From Xenophilus aerolatus (lineage in GTDB: Bacteria; Pseudomonadota; Gammaproteobacteria; Burkholderiales; Burkholderiaceae_C), in contig QAIB01000009.1 of assembly GCA_030418545.1 (NCBI GenBank), forward strand, positions 62,001 to 126,000: a stretch of 64,000 bases of DNA. Reading direction: 5' to 3'. The translations under genes were made by a program, and so were the position numbers. A model generated the notes under the pieces. The model worked only from the letters and a program-made list of their open reading frames with translations, did no database searches and was not told where the DNA came from. Every line of letters starts with the position of its first letter. Position 1 is the stretch's first letter. Shown one piece after another: positions 8,591-16,017 of this stretch.

Positions 8591-9112
8591 TCAGGGTCCG
8601 AGCACTCTGAATCGTTCATTGGATCGAGCTCGCAAAGCTTCGATCAACTCCTCACCCGCGGAAAAAGCGCGCCCCATCGCATCGACACACAAGACAATAC
8701 GAGCTTGCAATTCGTCGGCCGTCATTTCGGAGTGCTTGGAATGGATCAACACCAGGGCCGAACGAAACGCATCTAGATTGGCGTAGACGTAAATGATCCA
8801 CTCACAGAGTTGGGGCCCCAGCAAGCCCAACTTGTCCACTACCTTAGGAAAGTAGCGGTCTTGTGGCTTCTCAAAGTCTCTGAAATTTAGGCTACTCATA
8901 TTGCCAAGTGCTACCTGCTCTTGCGCAGTCCGCAAACTCACTCCGAGCAGCGGAACTGCGTCCGAATACGAAGCCAATTCGCCGGCAGTGCCGGCAGCCA
9001 ACGCGGCTCCGTCTTTGAAGCGCCTGTAACGCTCCGCCAAGAACTGCGTGACAAAGGCGGTAATCAATGTGACCGAAGCTGCGATGACCGCAGAGACAGC
9101 CGACGACATCAC
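8591..9112 (-). CDS. Orphan protein with N-terminal membrane anchor, possible acquired gene
   Basis: A 173-residue protein: an N-terminal hydrophobic helix (residues about 4-24), then a soluble, mainly helical part with no motif I recognise. Codon choice is clearly less GC-biased than its neighbours (many A/T third positions), and the 180-base region behind it is also AT-richer. Together these suggest recent transfer. No associated mobile gene is visible. The ATG at 9112 is followed by a second in-frame ATG. Confidence 0.6.
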   Translation of the reverse strand: MMSSAVSAVIAASVTLITAFVTQFLAERYRRFKDGAALAAGTAGELASYSDAVPLLGVSLRTAQEQVALGNMSSLNFRDFEKPQDRYFPKVVDKLGLLGPQLCEWIIYVYANLDAFRSALVLIHSKHSEMTADELQARIVLCVDAMGRAFSAGEELIEALRARSNERFRVLGP

Positions 9113-9133
9113 TTCGTGCCCTTTCGCAGCTAT

Positions 9134-9748
9134 TTAAAACAGGGACTTCTGCCCACCCGGCCGCGCCCCCTCCATCCCCAACATCCTTAACTTGAGCATC
9201 GGCCCGCCCGCCGCCGAAAACCCACCTTGCCACCCCTTGGCGCCCAGCACCCGATGGCACGGCACCACGGGCGCAAAGGGGTTGGCCCCCAGCGCCTGGC
9301 CGACGGCGCGGGCCAGGGTCTTGTCGCCCAACTCTTCCGCGATCTCGCCATAGGTCTTTGTCTCGCCGGGCGGAATGCGGCGGGCGATGTCGTACACGCG
9401 GCGGTGGAACGGTGGCACGCCCTCCTCGTCCAGCACGATGGCCCGCACTGCGGCGTCCACGCCCGCGGGGTCGGTGGCGCTGCGCTCGGACAGCAAGGCC
9501 ACGATAGCGTCGATGGCGGCGCGCACGGCCGGCGGGCGCTGCGGCTCGGGCACCTCGGCCAGCCGCGGAAAGTCGCGCGCCATGCGGGCACGCTTGGCCT
9601 CGGCGCTGCCGTCCACCTCGGGCAGTTGCACGCCGACGATGCCTCGCGAGCCCCAGGCCAGGCTGCAGTGGCCGATGGCGGTGTCGAAGATGGCGATGCC
9701 GGTAGCGGCGGGAGCGGCAACAACAACAGGCTCGGTCATCGCGATCAT
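9134..9748 (-). CDS. ogt: O6-alkylguanine-DNA alkyltransferase (Ogt/MGMT family)
   Basis: A suicide repair enzyme that moves alkyl groups from O6-alkylguanine to its own cysteine. The active-site motif VVPCHRVLG is present near residue 163, with the preceding helix-turn-helix (TYGEIAEELGDKTLARAVGQ) and Asn-containing ALGANPF all in place. The N-terminal part matches the Ogt type rather than Ada, since there is no zinc-binding or AraC region. Length 204 is slightly long for Ogt because of a 20-residue N-terminal extension; ATG at 9739 is an alternative start. It lies four bases after the LysR stop and is likely co-transcribed with that regulator. Confidence 0.9.
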   Translation of the reverse strand: MIAMTEPVVVAAPAATGIAIFDTAIGHCSLAWGSRGIVGVQLPEVDGSAEAKRARMARDFPRLAEVPEPQRPPAVRAAIDAIVALLSERSATDPAGVDAAVRAIVLDEEGVPPFHRRVYDIARRIPPGETKTYGEIAEELGDKTLARAVGQALGANPFAPVVPCHRVLGAKGWQGGFSAAGGPMLKLRMLGMEGARPGGQKSLF

Positions 9749-9750
9749 CT

Positions 9751-9813
9751 GCTCACTCTTTGATAGCTGCCCGCGCCCGTGGGGCGGGCGCTATAGGCCG
9801 ATTTGGTTTGAAA
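9751..9813 (+). repeat. Dispersed Comamonadaceae-type repeat, copy 2, overlapping the LysR gene end
   Basis: GCTCA-N6-GATAGC, then CTGCCCGCGCCCG, CGGGCGC, TATAGGCCGATTT and a TTTGAAA end. This copy lies antisense within the last codons of the LysR gene, so it supplies that protein's C-terminal tail and stop codon. It also sits directly upstream of the ogt start. Confidence 0.85.
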
Positions 9814-10742
9814 TTCGCCCAATCCTCGTCCACCGGCGAAAGCTTGACGTGCTCGACCAGGAAGTCCAGCACGGCGCGGATGCGCGCGGGCAGGCGGCCC
9901 GACTTGCCCAGGTACACCGCGTGGATGGGTTCGGTGTCGCCGGGGTTGAACGCTTCCATCACCGGCACCAGGGTGCCGGCCTGCAGGTCGGCATGGATGT
10001 GATAGACCGACAGCCGCGCCAGGCCCACGCCCTCCAGCGCCAGGCGGCGCAGGGTCTCGCCGTCGGCGGCGCGCACGTTGCCGACGATGGGCAGGTCGAT
10101 GGCCTTGCCGTCTTCGTCTCTCAGTGGCCAGTCGGGGGTGAGGCGGCGGTAGTTGGTGCCCAGGCGGTTGTGCCGCTCGAGCTCGTCGCGCGTGGTGGGC
10201 GTGCCGTGGCGCTGGAGGTACTCGGGCGAGCCGACGATGACCTGCCGCGTGTGGCCCAGCAGGCGCGCCACCAGGTCGGACGACTGCAGCCGGCCCCAGC
10301 GGATGGCGATGTCGGCGCGCTCGTCCATGAGGTCGACGACGCGGTCGGTCAGGCCCAGGTCCAGCGTCAGCTCGGGGTACCTGGCCACCAGGCGCGGCAG
10401 CAGCGGCACCAGCACGACGTGGCCGAAGCTCACGCTGGCGCTGATGCCCACGCGCCCGCGCGGCGCGGCGGCCGCGGCGGCGCAGCGCTCGGCCTCGTCC
10501 AGGTCGGCCAGCACGCGCACGCTGCGCTCGTAAAAGGTCTGGCCCTCGGGCGTGAGCTGCAGTTTGCGGGTGGAGCGGTGCACCAGTTGCGTGGCGAGGC
10601 GCGCCTCGAGCCGGGCGACCAGCTTGCTCACGGCCGAGGGCGTCATGCCCAGCGCGCGCGCCGCGGCCGAGAAGCCGCCACGGTCGACGACCTGCACGAA
10701 GGCTTCCATTTCGCCGGAGCGGTTGATGTCGAGGCGGGGCAT
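9753..10742 (-). CDS. LysR-family transcriptional regulator with repeat-encoded C-terminus
   Basis: A 329-residue regulator with the standard N-terminal winged helix (about residues 10-68: FSAAARALGMTPSAVSKLVA, then RLEARLATQLVHRSTRKLQL) and a type 2 periplasmic-binding-like effector domain. The last 17 or so residues (KPNRPIAPAPRARAAIKE) are encoded by a copy of the dispersed repeat and are not part of the normal fold. The gene is followed after four bases by ogt. It could regulate ogt or the diverging genes; no target site is clear. Confidence 0.85.
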   Translation of the reverse strand: MPRLDINRSGEMEAFVQVVDRGGFSAAARALGMTPSAVSKLVARLEARLATQLVHRSTRKLQLTPEGQTFYERSVRVLADLDEAERCAAAAAAPRGRVGISASVSFGHVVLVPLLPRLVARYPELTLDLGLTDRVVDLMDERADIAIRWGRLQSSDLVARLLGHTRQVIVGSPEYLQRHGTPTTRDELERHNRLGTNYRRLTPDWPLRDEDGKAIDLPIVGNVRAADGETLRRLALEGVGLARLSVYHIHADLQAGTLVPVMEAFNPGDTEPIHAVYLGKSGRLPARIRAVLDFLVEHVKLSPVDEDWANFKPNRPIAPAPRARAAIKE

Positions 10743-10760
10743 GGCGACCGATGAACGGGT

Positions 10761-11264
10761 TCAGTCCGGGCCGGTGATGATGCGCAGGCCCTGCAGCCGC
10801 GAGAAGTCGCGGTCGTGCGTGACCAGCGCTACAGCGCCCAGTTCGATGGCGGTGGCGGCATGTATCGCGTCCGGCAGACGCAGTCCGCCCAGCGTGCGCA
10901 GCCGCGCCGCTGCGACGGCGATGGCCTGCGTGACGGGTTGAACTTCGAACCCGCTGAGTTCCGTCTCGTAACGCATAGCCAGCACGTCCTGACCCTGCTT
11001 GAACGGCCCGGCCAGGACCTCGGCCGTCGCGATGGAAGAAATGGCGATCTGCACGACGCCGTCCCTGTGCAGCTCGAACAAGCCTTCGAAGCGCGGCGCG
11101 AACTCGGGGTGGTCCTCCAGCAGATAGATCAGCGGCGCGGTGTCGACGACAACGAGATCGCCTTCCGACAGATGCCCCCATACTGCAGGCGCCGCACGTC
11201 GTTGTCCGCGCGACGCCACTTTGGGCGCCGAGCGAGTTCCGCGGGTGCTCAACGGTCTCCCCAT
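10761..11264 (-). CDS. PIN-domain toxin (VapC-like)
   Basis: A 167-residue predicted ribonuclease of the VapC type. PIN acidic residues are visible: LVVVDTAPLIYLL near residue 40, TAEVLAG near 94, RLPDAIHAATA near 130 and THDRDF near 149. In characterised VapC toxins this metal site cleaves tRNA or rRNA. The chosen ATG at 11264 overlaps the antitoxin by 16 bases, which gives a 35-residue basic N-terminal extension before the PIN domain; a shorter start inside that extension is possible. The preceding antitoxin gene completes the pair. Confidence 0.8.
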   Translation of the reverse strand: MGRPLSTRGTRSAPKVASRGQRRAAPAVWGHLSEGDLVVVDTAPLIYLLEDHPEFAPRFEGLFELHRDGVVQIAISSIATAEVLAGPFKQGQDVLAMRYETELSGFEVQPVTQAIAVAAARLRTLGGLRLPDAIHAATAIELGAVALVTHDRDFSRLQGLRIITGPD

Positions 11265-11506
11265 TCGTCGCGCAGATCGGCGACGTAGCGCGCGGGTGAC
11301 TTGCCCCACAGTCCCTTGCCTGTGCCCCGCAGGCTCAGGAATCCAGACGGGCGGCGCGTCGCCTTGGCCAGCAACTCGGGAGACACGATGGCAGCGTAAG
11401 GCTTGCCATGGCGTGTCAGCAGACTGGCCTCTCCGGCATGCGCGCGAGACGCCAGCTCGGGCAGCTTGTTGCGGCCCTGTTCAAGGCCAACGGTACGAAG
11501 TGACAT
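11249..11506 (-). CDS. Antitoxin of the Phd/YefM-VapB type
   Basis: An 85-residue antitoxin that starts MSLRTVGLEQGRNKLPELA; RTVGLEQGRNKLPEL matches the DNA-binding beginning of Phd/YefM antitoxins (normally xxVxxxxARxxLxxLV), and HGKPYAAIVSPE is the usual end of that domain. The C-terminal 35 residues should bind and block the toxin. The start at 11506 is fixed by a perfect AGGAGG eight bases upstream, so the upstream extension can be ignored. The operon is probably autoregulated by this protein, as in relatives. Confidence 0.85.
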   Translation of the reverse strand: MSLRTVGLEQGRNKLPELASRAHAGEASLLTRHGKPYAAIVSPELLAKATRRPSGFLSLRGTGKGLWGKSPARYVADLRDEWGDR

Positions 11507-11654
11507 GGACGACCTCCTGATCCGTACAGACCGTACAGCTTTCGGATTCTCCTTCATGTCGACGGCATTCGCCACCTTGGAATTGAATTCACCAATCTCT
11601 TTCCAGCGAGCCGTCTAGTCACGATCAGGGATAACCCTCACAGTTCATCCCATC

Positions 11655-12845
11655 ATGCCCATCGCACTTCTTGCCCTCACCGCCGGCGCCTTCGGCATCG
11701 GCACCACCGAGTTCGTCATCATGGGCCTGCTGCTGCAGGTCTCGGCGGATCTTCATGTCTCCATCGCGGCCGCGGGCCTGCTGATCTCGGGCTACGCCAT
11801 CGGCGTGGCGGTCGGCGCGCCGGTGCTCACCATCGCCACGCGGCGCCTGCCGCGCAAGACGGTGCTGCTGGCGCTGATGGCGATCTTCACGCTCGGCAAC
11901 ATCGCCTGTGCCGTGGCGCCGAGCTACGAGGCGCTGATGGCCGCCCGGGTGATCACCTCGCTGGCGCACGGCACCTTCTTCGGCGTGGGCTCGGTGGTGG
12001 CCACCGGGCTGGTGCCGCCCGAGAAGCGCGCCTCGGCCATCGCGATCATGTTCACGGGCCTCACGGCCGCGACGCTGCTCGGCGTGCCGGCGGGCGCCTG
12101 GCTGGGCCTGCACTTCGGCTGGCGCGCGACCTTCTGGGCCGTGGCCGTGATCGGTGTCGTCGCACTGGCGGTGCTGGCGCGTTATGTGCCGCGCGACGCT
12201 GCCAAGGTCGAGCCCGCGCCGCTGCGCGACGAGCTGGCCGTGCTGGCCCGCCCGCAGGTGTGGCTGGGACTGGCGATGACGGTGCTGGGTTTTGCCGGCG
12301 TGTTCGCCTTCTACACCTACGTGCAGCCGGTGCTGACCCGGGTGACGGGCCTGTCGGACGCGGCGGTGTCGCCGGTGCTGCTGCTCTTCGGCGGCGGGCT
12401 GGCCATCGGCAACCTGCTGGGCGGCAAGCTGGCCGACAAGGCGCCGATGCGCGCGGTGATCCGCACGCTGATCGCGCTGGCCGCGGTGCTGGCGGTGGCC
12501 CGCTGGGCGATGCCGCACGCGGTGGCGGCCGTCGTGTTCGTCGGGCTGCTGGGCATCGTCGCTTTCGCCACCGTGGCGCCGCTGCAGGTGCGGGTGCTGG
12601 AGAAGGCGGCCGGCGCGGGGCAGAACCTCGCGTCGAGCCTGAACATCGCGGCCTTCAACCTCGGCAACGCGCTGGGCGCGTGGGTCGGCGGCGTGGTGAT
12701 CGAGCGCGGCGCCGGCACGCAGGGCCTGCAGAACCTGGGCATGGCCGCGGCGGCGCTCACGGTCGCCGGGCTACTGCTGGCGCTGTGGAGCCATGCGCTG
12801 GACCGGCGGCAGGTGCCGGCGGAGTGCGCGACGGCGGGGGCTTGA
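11655..12845 (+). CDS. Major facilitator superfamily drug/sugar exporter, DHA1 type
   Basis: A 396-residue 12-helix exporter of the DHA1 (AraJ/YdhP/PbuE-like) group. The start FGIGTTEFVIMGLL is typical of this family (GxTEFxxxG), and the loop between helices 2 and 3 carries ATRRLPRKTVLL, the MFS A-motif region. Substrates are unpredictable, with sugar, purine and antibiotic exporters all in this group. No adjacent regulator controls it obviously; the VapBC pair diverges just upstream. Confidence 0.85.
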   Translation: MPIALLALTAGAFGIGTTEFVIMGLLLQVSADLHVSIAAAGLLISGYAIGVAVGAPVLTIATRRLPRKTVLLALMAIFTLGNIACAVAPSYEALMAARVITSLAHGTFFGVGSVVATGLVPPEKRASAIAIMFTGLTAATLLGVPAGAWLGLHFGWRATFWAVAVIGVVALAVLARYVPRDAAKVEPAPLRDELAVLARPQVWLGLAMTVLGFAGVFAFYTYVQPVLTRVTGLSDAAVSPVLLLFGGGLAIGNLLGGKLADKAPMRAVIRTLIALAAVLAVARWAMPHAVAAVVFVGLLGIVAFATVAPLQVRVLEKAAGAGQNLASSLNIAAFNLGNALGAWVGGVVIERGAGTQGLQNLGMAAAALTVAGLLLALWSHALDRRQVPAECATAGA

Positions 12846-12883
12846 GCCTGCAGCTTCCACCCGATCACCGGTGACTCCCCCGC

Positions 12884-12943
12884 CCGTTCAGCCTGGGCCT
12901 GTCGAAGGCCGGCGCAAGGCTTCGACAGGCTCAGCCCGAACGG
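12884..12943. repeat. Inverted repeat of the TTCGACAGGCTCAGC type
   Basis: Two imperfect arms of about 25 bases: the left has CCTGTCGAAGGCC, the right has GGCTTCGACAGGCTCAGC and CCGAACGG. They can form a long hairpin between the MFS gene and the aldo/keto reductase gene. The TTCGACAGGCTCAGC sequence is a widespread interspersed repeat in GC-rich bacteria (from memory). It may act as a terminator for the exporter gene. Confidence 0.7.
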
Positions 12944-13017
12944 TTGCGGGGCGAGTCGCCAGCCCTCTCCCGGTCGGAGAGGGAGTGAATACCGAAACCC
13001 TTGAAAGGAGTCCCTCG

Positions 13018-14055
13018 ATGGAACAACGACTGCTCGGCCGCTCCGGCCTGCGTGTGCCCGCCCTCGGCTTCGGTGCCGGCACTTTCGGCGGACAAGGCCC
13101 GCTCTTCAGCGCCTGGGGCCAGACCGACGTGGCCGGCGCCCGGCGCCTGGTCGACATCTGCCTCGATGCGGGCGTGAACCTCTTCGACACGGCCGACGTG
13201 TATTCGTCGGGCGCGTCGGAGGAGATCCTCGGCGCGGCGCTGGAAGGCCGGCGCAACGCGGCGCTCATCTCGACCAAGGTCACGCTGCGCACGGGCGATG
13301 GCCCCAACGACGCCGGCTGGTCGCGCCACCACCTGCTCGAGAGCACGCACGCCGCGCTCAGGCGCCTGAAGACGGAACACATCGACATCCTGCAGCTGCA
13401 CGCCTTCGACGCCCACACGCCGGTCGAGCAGATGCTGCGCACGCTCGACGACCTGGTGCGCGCCGGCAAGGTGCGCGCGATCGGCGCCTCGAACTTCGCA
13501 GGCTGGCAGCTGATGAAGGCGCTGGCCGCGGCCGACCGCCTGGGCACCGAGCGCTTCGTCGCCAACCAGACCTACTACTCGCTCGTCGGCCGCGACTACG
13601 AATGGGAGCTGATGCCGCTGGGCATCGACCAGGGCGTGGGTGCGCTGGTGTGGAGCCCGCTCGGCTGGGGCCGCCTCACCGGCAAGATCCGGCGCGGTGC
13701 GCCGCTGCCCGAAGGCAGCCGCCTGCACGAGACGGCCGGCTTCGCGCCGCCGGTGGCCGACGAGCACCTGTACCGCGTGGTCGATGCGCTGCTCCAGGTG
13801 GCGGAGGAAACCGGCAAGACGGTGCCGCAGGTCGCCATCAACTGGCTGCTGCAGCGGCCCACGGTGACCAGCGTGCTGATCGGCGCGCGCGACGAGGCGC
13901 AGCTGGTGCAGAACCTCGGCGCCGTGGGCTGGAGCCTCACGCCCACGCAGATGGCGGCGCTCGATGCCGCGAGCGCCGTGATGCCGCCCTATCCCCACTA
14001 CCCCTACTGGAACGGCCAGTTCACCGAGCTGGCGCCGCCGGCGGTGCCGCGTTGA
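13018..14055 (+). CDS. Aldo/keto reductase
   Basis: A 345-residue NADP(H)-dependent oxidoreductase with the (beta/alpha)8 fold. The Asp, Tyr, Lys and His tetrad is visible in FDTADVYSSG (near residue 57), STKVTLR (near 86) and LQLHAFD (near 126); GASNFAGWQL and the C-terminal IGARDEAQLVQNL nucleotide-binding segment are also typical. It resembles the YajO/Gcy-like group of voltage-channel beta-subunit-like reductases. The ATG is preceded by AAAGGAG at a good distance. Its 3' end overlaps the convergent formylglycine-like gene by 35 bases. Confidence 0.9.
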   Translation: MEQRLLGRSGLRVPALGFGAGTFGGQGPLFSAWGQTDVAGARRLVDICLDAGVNLFDTADVYSSGASEEILGAALEGRRNAALISTKVTLRTGDGPNDAGWSRHHLLESTHAALRRLKTEHIDILQLHAFDAHTPVEQMLRTLDDLVRAGKVRAIGASNFAGWQLMKALAAADRLGTERFVANQTYYSLVGRDYEWELMPLGIDQGVGALVWSPLGWGRLTGKIRRGAPLPEGSRLHETAGFAPPVADEHLYRVVDALLQVAEETGKTVPQVAINWLLQRPTVTSVLIGARDEAQLVQNLGAVGWSLTPTQMAALDAASAVMPPYPHYPYWNGQFTELAPPAVPR

Positions 14056-15064
14056 TCGACGGCGCCGCGCCCGTATCGTCGTCGCGCACCAGCCGGATGC
14101 CCACCAGCGTGTAGCGCGTGTCGGGCGCGTTCCAGTTGCGGTACGACGCACGCGCGTAGAAAGGCCAGGTGTGCCACGAGCCGCCGCGGCGCACGCGCAC
14201 GTCGCCGTCGGCGGGGCCCTGCGGATCGTCGACCGATGAGCGCGCGTAGTAGTCGTCGGCGTGCCAGTCGGCCACCCATTCCCACGCGTTGCCGTGCATG
14301 TCGTACAGGCCCCAGGCGTTGGGTGCGAAGCTGCCGACGGGGGCGGTGAAGGGATGGCCGTCGTCGGTCGGCAGCGCCATCGCCTGCCACTTCGGCCAGT
14401 AGCGCGCGCTGCTGGCATCGAAGACATTGGCGACGCGCGCGAGCGATGCGGGGTCGTCGCCCGAGCTGTAGCGCGTGCGGGTGCCGGCGCGGCAGGCGTA
14501 TTCCCATTCGGCCTCGGTGGGCAGGCGGTAGCGCTTGCCTTCGGTGCGGCTGAGCCAGGCCGCCAGCGCCTGGGCGTCGTTCCAGGTCACGTTCACGACC
14601 GGGTGGTCGTCGCCCTGCGCGAAGCCGGGGTTGCGCCAGGAATAGCGCACGTCGCGGCCTTCGAAGGCATCGCCGCGCTTCGTCGTCGCCGGGTCGTAGT
14701 CGGCCCGCCAGCCGTAGCCGCCCGTGCCGTCGGCCACCGATTCGGGCACGTAGCCGGAGCGTTCGAGAAAGCGCCTGAACTGGCCCACCGTGACCTCGTG
14801 CTGCCCCATCCAGAAGGCATGCGTGATGCGCACGCGGTGCACCGGCTTCTCGTCGTCCAGTTGCGCGAAGCGTTCGGGCGGCATCTGCGGATAGGCGCGG
14901 GCCAGTGCCTCGGGCGACTCGTCGCTGCCCATGAGGAACTCGCCGGCAGGCAGCTTCACGAAGGCCATGCCCAGGCTGTTGCGCTCGATCTGCTGCGCGT
15001 GCGCGCTGCCCAGCGCGACGACGAAGAAGAAGACCAGTGCCGATGTCCATGCGCGTGAAGCCAC
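14021..15064 (-). CDS. Secreted SUMF1/EgtB/PvdO-type protein without the catalytic cysteines
   Basis: A 347-residue protein with a cleavable signal peptide (SALVFFFVVALGSAHA, cut near AHA-QQ) and a formylglycine-generating-enzyme-like domain. Family landmarks: AGEFLMGSDE, the EVTVGQFRRFL and PVVNVTWNDAQALAAWLS segments, RLPTEAEWEYACRAGT, and NAWEWVADW followed by RRGGSWHTWP. True formylglycine enzymes carry two cysteines after the GGS motif; here that place reads RGGSWHTWPFYARAS with none. So it is not a sulfatase activator, but one of the many related proteins of unknown reaction (PvdO-like). GTG at 15064 gives a clean signal peptide; a longer frame upstream does not. Confidence 0.8.
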   Translation of the reverse strand: MASRAWTSALVFFFVVALGSAHAQQIERNSLGMAFVKLPAGEFLMGSDESPEALARAYPQMPPERFAQLDDEKPVHRVRITHAFWMGQHEVTVGQFRRFLERSGYVPESVADGTGGYGWRADYDPATTKRGDAFEGRDVRYSWRNPGFAQGDDHPVVNVTWNDAQALAAWLSRTEGKRYRLPTEAEWEYACRAGTRTRYSSGDDPASLARVANVFDASSARYWPKWQAMALPTDDGHPFTAPVGSFAPNAWGLYDMHGNAWEWVADWHADDYYARSSVDDPQGPADGDVRVRRGGSWHTWPFYARASYRNWNAPDTRYTLVGIRLVRDDDTGAAPSINAAPPAAPAR

Positions 15065-15232
15065 GGTGCTCGCCTTTCCTGTGCTGTGGGACACGGGAGT
15101 GTGGCGGCAAGCGCGACTTAGGGCATGCTTAATCGCGCCGGGCGTGGAGAACTTGCACGCCGCCGCGAGGTCCGACGCACAAGGCGGCGCGCTGCCGCCC
15201 CTCCCTGTCACGAAACGTCACGAAAGGCCCCC

Positions 15233-15979
15233 ATGACCCCCCAGGAAACCCAATGGCTCGACGACCTGCTGCAGCGCCTCGCCGCGGTACAGGGTGTGCA
15301 GAAGGACCCGCAGGCGGTCGCGATGATCCGCGAGCGCCTGGCCGGCCAACCTGACGCGGTCTACCTGCTGGTGCAGCGCGCGCTGCTGCTCGAGCACGCG
15401 CTGGCCGACGCGCAGCAGCAGATCGCCCAGCTCTCGCAGGCGCAGCAGCAGCCGGCCGGCGGCAGCTTCCTCGGTGGCGCGCCCGGCATCGACTGGGGCC
15501 GCGCGCCGCAGCTGCAACCGCAGCCCTACGCGTCCCAGCCGACGCCGGCGGCCGGCGGCTACGACGGGTCCGAGCGCTACGCGCCGGGGGCACCTCCCGC
15601 GCGCGCGGCCGCGCCGAGCTGGCGTGAACGCGTCTTCGGTGCACCGGCGGCGGCTGCGGCGCCGGCGGCATCGAACGGGCCGGGCCTGCTGGGCACCGCG
15701 GCGTCGGCCGCGGCGGGCGTGGCCGGCGGCATGTTCCTGTTCAACGGCATCGAGCACCTGCTCGGCGGCCGTGGCGGCAGCGGTGGCGGCGGCCTGTTCG
15801 GCGGCAATCAAGGCGGCACTCCGACGGTGACGGAGAACGTCACGCAGAACTTCTTCGGCGACGATGGCGGCGGCCGCTCCGGCGCGGCCGACAGCACGCT
15901 GGCGCGCGACGCAGGCGCCGACTGGGACGGCTTCGACGACGGGGGCAGCTTCGACGACGGCGACAACTCGATCGTCTGA
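15233..15979 (+). CDS. DUF2076 family protein
   Basis: A 248-residue protein: an N-terminal helical region (residues about 1-80, MTPQETQWLDDLLQRLAAVQ) typical of DUF2076, then an Ala/Pro-rich linker, a short hydrophobic segment (GLLGTAASAAAGVAGGMFLF near 145-165) and an acidic, Gly/Asp-rich tail (FDDGGSFDDGDNSIV). It is probably membrane-associated, with the helical part on one side and the acidic tail on the other. No reaction is known. AAAGGCC lies just before the ATG as a weak binding site. Confidence 0.75.
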   Translation: MTPQETQWLDDLLQRLAAVQGVQKDPQAVAMIRERLAGQPDAVYLLVQRALLLEHALADAQQQIAQLSQAQQQPAGGSFLGGAPGIDWGRAPQLQPQPYASQPTPAAGGYDGSERYAPGAPPARAAAPSWRERVFGAPAAAAAPAASNGPGLLGTAASAAAGVAGGMFLFNGIEHLLGGRGGSGGGGLFGGNQGGTPTVTENVTQNFFGDDGGGRSGAADSTLARDAGADWDGFDDGGSFDDGDNSIV

Positions 15980-16017
15980 AGGCCAGAGGGCGCGCAGGCG
16001 GGCGCGCCGCGGCGCGC

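Noticed and set aside
14021-15064. Calling this gene a sulfatase-activating formylglycine enzyme
   Set aside because: Both catalytic cysteines are missing and no sulfatase gene is adjacent.
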